The position numbers and the translations under genes are program-made. Below are positions 39,837-45,823 of a stretch of DNA of 45,823 nucleotides, one piece after another; position 1 is the stretch's first letter, and each line of letters begins with the position of its first letter. The stretch comes from Paenibacillus zeirhizosphaerae (GTDB taxonomy: Bacteria; Bacillota; Bacilli; Paenibacillales; Paenibacillaceae), in contig NZ_JAPCKK010000033.1 of the NCBI RefSeq assembly GCF_030705605.1, positions 1 to 45,823 of the forward strand. The letters are read 5' to 3'. The notes below the pieces were generated by a model. It was not told the DNA's origin. It saw only the letters and a program-made list of their open reading frames with translations, and did not search any database.

Positions 39837-41294
39837 TTATAACGAATAGTTTGGTGCTTCCTTCGTGATCTGCACATCATGCGGGTGACTTTCGCGTAAC
39901 CCTGCACCAGTGATACGGACGAACTGTGTATCGTTGCGCAGATGTTCGATCGTTTGCGTGCCACAGTACCCCATACCCGAACGAAGTCCGCCCATCAGTT
40001 GATGAATGGTGTCGGATAATGGACCTTTATAAGCCACACGGCCTTCAATTCCTTCCGGCACCAATTTTTTATCATCATCCTGGAAGTAACGGTCTTTACT
40101 GCCCTGTTTCATAGCAGCCATAGATCCCATACCGCGGTATACTTTAAAACGACGTCCCTGATAAATTTCGGATTCACCCGGGCTTTCTTCCGTTCCGGCA
40201 AACAGGCTGCCCAGCATTACAGCAGAAGCGCCCGCCGCCAAAGCCTTGGTGATCTCGCCGGAATACTTGATACCGCCGTCCGCAATAATCGGCACACCAT
40301 ACTCACGGGCAACGGTTGCGCAATCATAAATGGCTGTGATCTGAGGAACCCCGATGCCTGCAATAACACGAGTGGTACAGATAGATCCTGGTCCGATGCC
40401 GACCTTAACGACTGAAGCACCCGCTTCGATCAACTCCCGTGCACCGTCTCCGGTTGCCACGTTACCCGCTACAATCGTAAGATCCGGATAGTTCGCGCGT
40501 AACTTACGGACCGCATCAATGATGTTAATGTGATGTCCGTGAGCCGAGTCAACTACAATTAAGTCCACGCCCGCCTTCACCAATGCTTCTGTACGAACAA
40601 AAGTATCTGACGAAATTCCGACAGCCGCTCCAACCAGCAGACGGCCATGCGAGTCCTTGGCTGCATTCGGGAACTGGATGGCTTTCTCAATATCCTTGAT
40701 AGTAATCAGGCCCTTAAGATTGTTGGCGTCATCCACCAGCGGAAGTTTCTCGATCTTATGCTTCTGCAGAATAACTTCAGCTTCCTGGAGGGTAGTCCCT
40801 ACCGGTGCTGTAACCAGATTCTCATGGGTCATGACGTCGCTAATTTTAATATTGTAGTCATGGATGAAGCGCAGGTCTCTATTGGTCAAAATACCGACAA
40901 GTTTGTTATCCTCATTCACAATTGGCACGCCGGAGATCCGGAATTTACCCATGACCTGCTCTGCATCCGATACCAAATGATCCGGAGTCAGCGAGAACGG
41001 ATTGGTGATAACGCCGCTTTCCGAACGTTTAACACGATCAACTTCCTCGGCTTGCTGTTCTACGCTCATGTTCTTATGAATAATACCGATGCCGCCTTCT
41101 CTTGCCATCGCAATAGCCATTGCTGCTTCCGTAACGGTATCCATACCGGCACTCATCAGCGGAATATTGAGTTTCACCGCGTCGCTTAATCGGATAGATG
41201 TGTCCACCTCTTTGGGCAGAACCTCCGATTTACGGGGAACCAGCAGCACGTCATCAAAGGTTAAGCCTTCCTTGCCAAACTTATCTTCCCACAC
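39837..41294 (-). CDS. guaB: Inosine-5'-monophosphate dehydrogenase
   Basis: The 485-aa enzyme converts IMP to XMP, the first step to GMP. The catalytic Cys is in GPGSICTTR near 303, followed by the DGGIKYSGEI phosphate loop and the flap; a tandem CBS module occupies about 95-200. The GTG start has GGAGG nine bases upstream. In B. subtilis guaB also lies beside the first rrn operon; here a transporter cluster has come between. Confidence 0.97.
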   Translation of the reverse strand: MWEDKFGKEGLTFDDVLLVPRKSEVLPKEVDTSIRLSDAVKLNIPLMSAGMDTVTEAAMAIAMAREGGIGIIHKNMSVEQQAEEVDRVKRSESGVITNPFSLTPDHLVSDAEQVMGKFRISGVPIVNEDNKLVGILTNRDLRFIHDYNIKISDVMTHENLVTAPVGTTLQEAEVILQKHKIEKLPLVDDANNLKGLITIKDIEKAIQFPNAAKDSHGRLLVGAAVGISSDTFVRTEALVKAGVDLIVVDSAHGHHINIIDAVRKLRANYPDLTIVAGNVATGDGARELIEAGASVVKVGIGPGSICTTRVIAGIGVPQITAIYDCATVAREYGVPIIADGGIKYSGEITKALAAGASAVMLGSLFAGTEESPGESEIYQGRRFKVYRGMGSMAAMKQGSKDRYFQDDDKKLVPEGIEGRVAYKGPLSDTIHQLMGGLRSGMGYCGTQTIEHLRNDTQFVRITGAGLRESHPHDVQITKEAPNYSL

Positions 41295-41385
41295 CTGGGT
41301 TGTCCTCCTTAAAATGTCTTATTGCAGCCATGAATTGTCTATCCATGACGGACAAAGTAATGTTTTCTGAAAATATATTATTGCA

Positions 41386-41414
41386 ATCTTAGCAAAGCAG
41401 TATAGGGGTGTCAA
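41386..41414 (-). promoter_or_regulatory. guaB promoter
   Basis: On the minus strand, a perfect TTGACA (41409-41414) and TAAGAT (41386-41391) are separated by 17 bases. The leader is about 85 bases; I see no purine riboswitch in it. Confidence 0.8.
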
Positions 41415-41498
41415 GCATACTACTTTACACGTTGAGCAGGTATATTTCCCATTGAAAACATCTGTTTGCCACCGAAGGACATTTCGTGAATAAACGCA

Positions 41499-41527
41499 CT
41501 GGCCCCCGGCATGATGCCGGGGGCCAG
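41499..41527 (-). terminator. GC-rich hairpin after transporter operon
   Basis: A perfect 12-bp stem CTGGCCCCCGGC/GCCGGGGGCCAG with a 5-base loop, 37 bases after the binding-protein stop. The following T content is weak (TGCGTTTATT), but the stem is very strong, so I take it as the operon end. Confidence 0.7.
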
Positions 41528-41564
41528 CGGACGAATCCCTCTTTCGAAAAGTCACTCTGCCGAC

Positions 41565-42656
41565 TTATGGAGCGAGGCTCGGATCAACTTCTTTCAGCAG
41601 ACTTAAATCGATATAGGAAGAAGTTTCGGGAACAGACGTAATATTTCCGGTCGACATTAGATAATCCATAACGCCCTGACCGTTGCTCGCATTCAGGAAC
41701 GTATCGTCGGCCGTCATACCATAAACGTTGCGGCTCATAATATCCGTCAGCTCCGTTTCCGTCAAATGCAGCTCCGGCGCAAGCATTTTGATCGCTTCTT
41801 CGCGGTTATTGTTAATATAATCAGACGCTTTATTCAACGCGCGAAGGATCGCTTTGATCGTGTTCGGATTTTCCTGCAAATAAGCGTCGGTCACTTGGAT
41901 GGTCGTATGGACACTCATCCAGTTGACATCCCCCTTCTTGTCCGGCAGCTCCGACTTCGTTCCGCTAAACAGGAAGTGACCGCCCGCATTGATTGCTTTC
42001 GTAATGAACGGTTCCCAAGCCGCCATCGCATCAATGTCGCCTTTCTCCAAAGCCACGACCGCATCGCTCGGTGCCAGATTGACGTATTTGATCTTGGAAG
42101 CGTCCACGCCAAGCTCCTTCGCCATATTGTCGATGGCAATCTTGACGTCCGCTCCGCTCGGGATACCGATCGTCTTACCTTCCAGATCCTTCGCACTGTT
42201 TAGTACAAGATCCTTGCCACCAACAACAGCTTGTGTACCGGCGATTTGCGCAAGCGGAGCGACGATCTTCACGCCGATGCCGTTCGATTTCAGAATGATA
42301 TCCATAAAATTTGTCTGAATGCTAATCGGTGCGCTGCCGCCGGACACCATAGGACCGATATCGGGGCCGCTTTCGATCAATTGATTGGTAACCTCCAACC
42401 CTTCTTCTTTGAAATAACCGAGTTTGTCGGCAATAATTTGTTGAGACGAAATTTGGGCGTCCCGTACACCGACAAGTGTAAGCTTGGTCGTTTCCAGGCT
42501 ACCGCCTTCCGCAGGAGCTGATGTGGCCGGTGAAGACGAAGGAGCTTCAGATGTCGATGACGAAGAACCGCTATTGCCGCAGGCGGACACTACAACCGTC
42601 AAAATAAGGGATGCAACCAAAGTAAGACCCAGTTTACCTTTTCTCATTTTTGTCAT
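41565..42656 (-). CDS. ABC transporter substrate-binding lipoprotein (NitT/TauT type)
   Basis: ATG at 42656 with GGTGGAG four bases upstream, 363 aa. Signal peptide with lipobox VVVSAC, then a Ser/Pro linker, then an NMT1/SsuA-like binding domain with DKLGYFKEEGLEV, KDLEGKTIGIPSGAD and the MAAWEPF segment. Such proteins deliver nitrate, sulfonates, taurine, pyrimidine precursors or aromatic acids to the permease; the sequence alone does not decide. It is the last gene of ATPase-permease-binding protein. Confidence 0.87.
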   Translation of the reverse strand: MTKMRKGKLGLTLVASLILTVVVSACGNSGSSSSTSEAPSSSPATSAPAEGGSLETTKLTLVGVRDAQISSQQIIADKLGYFKEEGLEVTNQLIESGPDIGPMVSGGSAPISIQTNFMDIILKSNGIGVKIVAPLAQIAGTQAVVGGKDLVLNSAKDLEGKTIGIPSGADVKIAIDNMAKELGVDASKIKYVNLAPSDAVVALEKGDIDAMAAWEPFITKAINAGGHFLFSGTKSELPDKKGDVNWMSVHTTIQVTDAYLQENPNTIKAILRALNKASDYINNNREEAIKMLAPELHLTETELTDIMSRNVYGMTADDTFLNASNGQGVMDYLMSTGNITSVPETSSYIDLSLLKEVDPSLAP

Positions 42657-42728
42657 TCTGCTCCACCCTCTGTTTTTGTTAGTGATACTTGATACTGCTA
42701 TCCATCTCTGCGCCAAATGTTCCTCCAG

Positions 42729-43583
42729 CTATTTGCCGAGGGCGTCGCGAATCCCTCCCTTCCGCCAGGACATGACCCTCTTCTCTACCAGCTTCAACAA
42801 TTGGGAGAACAAGCTATACTCCAGTCCGATGAATACGATGGCCACAAACATATTCGATATTTTAAAATAATTGCGGGCATCCACGATAATATAACCGAGC
42901 CCGGAGCTCGCGCCCATCATTTCCGATACGATCAAGGCAGAAAAAGCGAGTCCTAGCCCTACCTGCGAGCCAACCAATATATTCGGAATGGCCGAAGGCA
43001 GAATAACCCGGGTGAAAATTTGGCGTTGCGACGCTCCCAGACTGGTAGCCGAACGGATCAGCAACGGGTTGACAGATTTCAACCCGTCCAATGTATAAGC
43101 AAGCATGGGGACAAACGTTGTCCATGCGATAAGCAGCACCTTCGGAAATTCCCCGATGCCGAACCAGATGATGAACAGCGGCAAAAGCGCCAAAGCCGGT
43201 ATCGGCCCGGTTAAATTGAGAAGGGGCGCTACCCAGAACTCGACATGGCGGAAACGGCTCATCATCATAGCAATGCCAATGGCCGAAACGGTACCCAGCG
43301 TAAATCCTTGCAAAATGCGAATGGTGCTGGACCAGAGGCTCGCGCCGATTATACCCGTCTCAGCGAGCACCCAGGCGTTGCGGACAATTTCCGTGGGTGG
43401 GGGGAAGAAGAGTGGATTGAACCATTGAACAACAATGTTAAACCGTGAAAACAACTCCCACAGCAGAAAGATGGCGATGTAAGGAATGGTTCCCTTCCAC
43501 CCGAACAACTTCCAACCAGTTCGAAAAATCGTCATTCCGCCTGACTGTGCGGATGGAATCGCTACCGTCTTGATCCGGCTCAT
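42729..43583 (-). CDS. ABC transporter permease (NitT/TauT type)
   Basis: The 284-aa protein has about six membrane helices (starting near 33, 85, 125, 150, 205 and 245). The EAA loop that contacts the ATPase has a degenerate form, SATSLGASQRQIFTRVILPSA. The ATG overlaps the ATPase stop (ATGA). The substrate is not known; the domain is of the SsuC/TauC family. Confidence 0.9.
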   Translation of the reverse strand: MSRIKTVAIPSAQSGGMTIFRTGWKLFGWKGTIPYIAIFLLWELFSRFNIVVQWFNPLFFPPPTEIVRNAWVLAETGIIGASLWSSTIRILQGFTLGTVSAIGIAMMMSRFRHVEFWVAPLLNLTGPIPALALLPLFIIWFGIGEFPKVLLIAWTTFVPMLAYTLDGLKSVNPLLIRSATSLGASQRQIFTRVILPSAIPNILVGSQVGLGLAFSALIVSEMMGASSGLGYIIVDARNYFKISNMFVAIVFIGLEYSLFSQLLKLVEKRVMSWRKGGIRDALGK

Positions 43584-44335
43584 ATTCTCGCCTCCTTTGC
43601 CTCTTCCGATGCTTCGTCCATCAGCACATCTTCGATTTCCGTCATGAGCTGCCCGAACCGACTATTATGGAACGTTCTCGGATGAGTCATCTCGACTTCC
43701 AGCACTGACGCAATCTTCCCGTGCTTCATCACCACGACACGGTCTCCCAACGAAATCGCTTCACTGATGCTGTGCGTAACGAAGAGTACCGTCGGTTTCA
43801 CTTCCCGGCAAATGCGAAGCAGCTCTCGCTGCATCACGTCGCGGGTCAAGATATCGAGCGCACCGAAAGGTTCATCCATCAGCAGCATATCCGGCCCGGC
43901 CGCAAGTGCCCTGGCGATACCGACCCGCTGCTTCATTCCGCCGGACAGCTCGTGCGGATAATGCTTTGCATAATCGGATAAGCCCACCAACTCCAAAAAA
44001 TGAGCCGCATGGTTCCGGGCCTCCTTTTTGCCCATCCCCTGTACCTCCGGCCCGAAGGCGATATTGTCCATTACGTTGAACCACGGAAAAAGCGCATGCT
44101 CCTGGAACACAACGCCACGCTGCTTCGACGGTCCCTTGATTGGTTGGCCATCCACCGTAATCGTTCCGTTGTCAGGGGCGATAAAACCTGCCACCATATT
44201 AAGCAGCGTCGACTTTCCGCAGCCGCTGTGGCCTAAAATGCATACAAGCTCATGCGGCTTTACGGTCAAATGGATTTGGTCCAACACCGTTCGGCCGTTA
44301 AAGCTTTTATTCACACCATCAATGACCAATTGCAT
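43580..44335 (-). CDS. ABC transporter ATPase (NitT/TauT type)
   Basis: ATG at 44335 (GGAGGT nine bases upstream; another ATG at 44341 is too close) gives 251 aa. Walker A GHSGCGKST, signature LSGGMKQR, Walker B LLMDEPFGALD and the switch His in VTHSISEA are all present. It is the first gene of the operon and has a palindromic operator 80 bases upstream. Confidence 0.92.
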   Translation of the reverse strand: MQLVIDGVNKSFNGRTVLDQIHLTVKPHELVCILGHSGCGKSTLLNMVAGFIAPDNGTITVDGQPIKGPSKQRGVVFQEHALFPWFNVMDNIAFGPEVQGMGKKEARNHAAHFLELVGLSDYAKHYPHELSGGMKQRVGIARALAAGPDMLLMDEPFGALDILTRDVMQRELLRICREVKPTVLFVTHSISEAISLGDRVVVMKHGKIASVLEVEMTHPRTFHNSRFGQLMTEIEDVLMDEASEEAKEARI

Positions 44336-44414
44336 CGCCATGCCACCTCCTATACATCGCAACCAAGTGAGTAAAATCCCACCATACCTATTCAGCATCC
44401 GAAATTACATCCAA

Positions 44415-44428
44415 GATTGTATACAATC
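44415..44428. promoter_or_regulatory. Palindromic GntR-type operator
   Basis: A perfect 14-bp palindrome GATTGTATACAATC between the GntR gene and the transporter operon. FadR-subfamily GntR proteins with an FCD domain commonly bind TTGTATACAA-like sites. The GntR coding region ends 16 bases away, so it probably governs the transporter promoter. Confidence 0.65.
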
Positions 44429-44443
44429 TCCCGGTAAAAAAAC

Positions 44444-45115
44444 TCAGACCAGCTTCAGTTTGAAAATGTCGGCCATCGTGCTTGGTGTCTCCCAGAGCCC
44501 GCCGTAATCGATTCCGTCCTCGACCTCCTTCAGATGAAGGGTCATCAATTCGGCGGCCGTTTGTCCATCCCCTCGTTCGATCGCGTTTAAAATTTGTTTG
44601 TGATGATCGCAGCGGGTAGGTTTTTTCCCACCGTAAAATGCGATAATGACGTAAGATAATGAAATGAGCTCCTCCAAATATTTGCTGTAATAAGAATTAC
44701 CCGCCATCTGTGCAATCCGGAGATGAAAGTCGCCCGAAATCCGCAGCGCTCTAAACAAATCCCCCCGCTCATTAGCTTCCAGCTCCTCCTCCAGCATCCG
44801 GGCCAACTGCTGACGATCCTGTTCATCAAGCCTGCGGCAAATCCGCCTGACGGCTGCTTCCTCGAGCACCCTTCGCATTTCGAACACTTCCTTGGATTCG
44901 CTTACCGTTGGACACCAGACAAAAGTTCCTTTATACGGCACAACGGATACAAGCTTCTCCGCCGCTAGTCGGCGAAATACGTTGCGCACGGGTGTACGGC
45001 TGACGCCAAACGATTCCGCGATATCTTCCTCGACAAGCTGCATGTTGGGTCGAAGCCTTTGGTCAATAATAGCGTCTTTAATTGCGATGTAAATTTCCGA
45101 TTCCGAGGCCGGCAT
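44444..45115 (-). CDS. GntR family regulator with FCD domain
   Basis: ATG at 45115, with GAGGAGG nine bases upstream, gives 223 aa (frame open to 45139). Winged helix near 20-75 with the recognition segment EEDIAESFGVSRTPVRNVFRRL, then an all-helical FCD ligand-binding domain (EMRRVLEEAAVRR, DFHLRIAQMAGN, DHHKQILNAIERGD). These repressors usually bind a metal and an organic acid and respond to the substrate of the neighbouring genes. Immediately upstream of the transporter operon, so very likely its regulator. Confidence 0.9.
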   Translation of the reverse strand: MPASESEIYIAIKDAIIDQRLRPNMQLVEEDIAESFGVSRTPVRNVFRRLAAEKLVSVVPYKGTFVWCPTVSESKEVFEMRRVLEEAAVRRICRRLDEQDRQQLARMLEEELEANERGDLFRALRISGDFHLRIAQMAGNSYYSKYLEELISLSYVIIAFYGGKKPTRCDHHKQILNAIERGDGQTAAELMTLHLKEVEDGIDYGGLWETPSTMADIFKLKLV

Positions 45116-45139
45116 TGCTTGTTCCCTCCTCTGTTGCAT

Positions 45140-45350
45140 GCCTTCGTTGACTTGATGGTAAACGATCGCCCTGATATATGTAAATATTCATTACGTAAAA
45201 ATCGAATTTTTCAGCATAGAACATAAAGAAATTGCTACCAAACTGTCTTTTTCAACAAAACATATACCGCAAAAGAATATATCTCACATATATTTAACGT
45301 TTAAATTGATTCTTTTGTAAAAAATAATCTTCAATTGTCTCGCACGACAA
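45140..45350. other. AT-rich gap upstream of the GntR gene
   Basis: About 210 bases of AT-rich sequence between the rrn terminators and the GntR gene. It must hold the GntR promoter; TTTACG (about 45196-45201 on the minus strand) with TATATC 15 bases on is the nearest match and is weak. I see no second copy of the GATTGTATACAATC palindrome here. No gene. Confidence 0.5.
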
Positions 45351-45376
45351 AAAAACCTGACGTCGACCGTCAGGTT
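45351..45376 (-). terminator. Distal rrn terminator
   Basis: A perfect CCTGACG/CGTCAGG stem flanked by AA/TT with a 5-base loop, followed on the minus strand by seven T. It is the last of three tandem hairpins after the 5S gene. Confidence 0.88.
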
Positions 45377-45385
45377 AGTAAATAA

Positions 45386-45414
45386 CCAGTCACCAAAAAT
45401 CAATCGGTGACTGG
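45386..45414 (-). other. Middle hairpin after 5S
   Basis: A perfect 9-bp stem CCAGTCACC/GGTGACTGG with an 11-base loop. No T-run of length follows, so it may act as a processing or anti-read-through structure between the two terminators. Confidence 0.55.
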
Positions 45415-45430
45415 CACAGTTTAACTCACG

Positions 45431-45470
45431 AAAAAAAACAGCCCTGTTCGTAAGAACAGAGCTGTTTTTT
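45431..45470 (-). terminator. Proximal rrn terminator
   Basis: A 12-bp stem with one wobble (ACAGCTCTGTTC/GAACAGGGCTGT) and a 4-base loop, followed on the minus strand by eight T, 16 bases past the 5S 3' end. Confidence 0.92.
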
Positions 45471-45480
45471 TACTTTTTTT

Positions 45481-45598
45481 GCCTGGCAACGTCCTACTCT
45501 CCCAGGACCCTTCGATCCAAGTACCATCGGCGCTGGAGGGCTTAACGGTCGTGTTCGGGATGGGTACGTGTGGAACCCCTCCGCTATCGCCACCAGAC
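45481..45598 (-). rRNA. rrf: 5S rRNA
   Basis: The minus strand has the full 5S: TGGTGGCGATAGCGGAGGGG at the 5' end, CCCATCCCGAACACG in loop B/helix III, GATGGTACTTGGA and GGGAGAGTAGGACG. The first ten and last ten bases pair, fixing the ends to within a base or two. It follows the 23S by about 150 bases. Confidence 0.96.
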
Positions 45599-45748
45599 AT
45601 GATTTTTCGAAGCTTCCGCTTCTCGAAATCGCTGCAAGAAAATATCAATCCTCAGAAAGGACCTACATTCTTGCTTCGCAACATCTTTCTTTCAAAGCGG
45701 TTACGCCCTGAAAACTGGATCCGAAACGTTCATTGCCTTTTAGAACCT
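45599..45748 (-). other. 23S-5S transcribed spacer
   Basis: No tRNA is present. On the minus strand the 5S side has an AAGC/GCTT hairpin with a GGAA loop (about 45608-45624) suited to a processing stem. Confidence 0.6.
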
Positions 45749-45823
45749 TTAGGATAAGCCCTCGACCGATTAGTACTGGTCAGCTCCATGCATTGCTGCA
45801 CTTCCACCCCCAGCCTATCTACC
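45749..45823 (-). rRNA. rrl: 23S rRNA, 3' end (partial)
   Basis: Read on the minus strand, this is the conserved 3' terminus of 23S rRNA, including GGTAGATAGGCTGGGGGTGG, GTGCAGCAATGCATGGAGCTGAC and CTAATCGGTCGAGGGCTTATCC. It runs off the right edge. With the 5S gene it is the end of an rRNA operon upstream of the one entering at the left edge. Confidence 0.96.

Noticed and set aside
41295..41385. Purine riboswitch before guaB
   Set aside because: The leader is short and lacks the paired loops and core of the purine aptamer.

Overview
The window reads as a chromosomal segment of a spore-forming Firmicute close to Paenibacillus. The evidence is spo0F, bofA, a small acid-soluble spore protein gene, a large-type SRP RNA, delta subunit rpoE, and a gene order that follows two Bacillus subtilis neighbourhoods. 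It lies between two co-oriented rRNA operons: the 5' end of a 16S gene is at the left edge, and a 23S 3' end plus 5S gene is at the right edge, all on the minus strand. Most housekeeping genes are also on the minus strand, as expected for the leading strand of the arm leaving oriC from right to left. I see no prophage, transposase or CRISPR array.

Layout from right to left, in minus-strand transcription order. The 23S/5S end has three tandem terminator hairpins (45351-45480). Next comes a GntR regulator with a NitT/TauT-type ABC transporter operon and a palindromic operator (41.5-45.1 kb). guaB, dacA, pdxS-pdxT and serS-tRNA-Ser follow (35.1-41.3 kb), the classic origin-proximal block, with an unusual attenuator-like RNA in front of serS. 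A small spore-protein operon (sspP) and a lipoprotein gene sit at 33.0-35.0 kb. A plus-strand tadA is divergent from a sporulation-type sensor kinase, and the gap between them holds a dense cluster of DnaA boxes (31.7-31.8 kb). Then come rluF-like, a plus-strand motAB with a sigma-D-type promoter, pterin dehydratase and a GNAT gene. A NlpC/P60 hydrolase follows under a c-di-AMP (ydaO) riboswitch, then an M1-type peptidase with a membrane partner (22-28 kb).

The left half is the block known in B. subtilis as rpmE-rho-murA-fba-spo0F-pyrG-rpoE-argS-ywiB-speE-pbpG-ywhD. Here it is joined directly to scr-dnaX-ebfC-recR-yaaL-bofA-rrn. tal and glpX, which belong to this block in B. subtilis, are absent, and an uncharacterised radical SAM gene sits between rho and rpmE. 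A plus-strand intracellular subtilisin gene lies between argS and rpoE. In the gap between it and rpoE is a candidate structured RNA with its own terminator.

The features most worth follow-up are the DnaA-box cluster overlapping the promoter of the sensor kinase gene, the attenuator-like leader of serS, the structured RNA upstream of rpoE, and the c-di-AMP riboswitch whose downstream start codon lies inside a U-run. All functional statements come from sequence motifs and gene order; no database search was possible.
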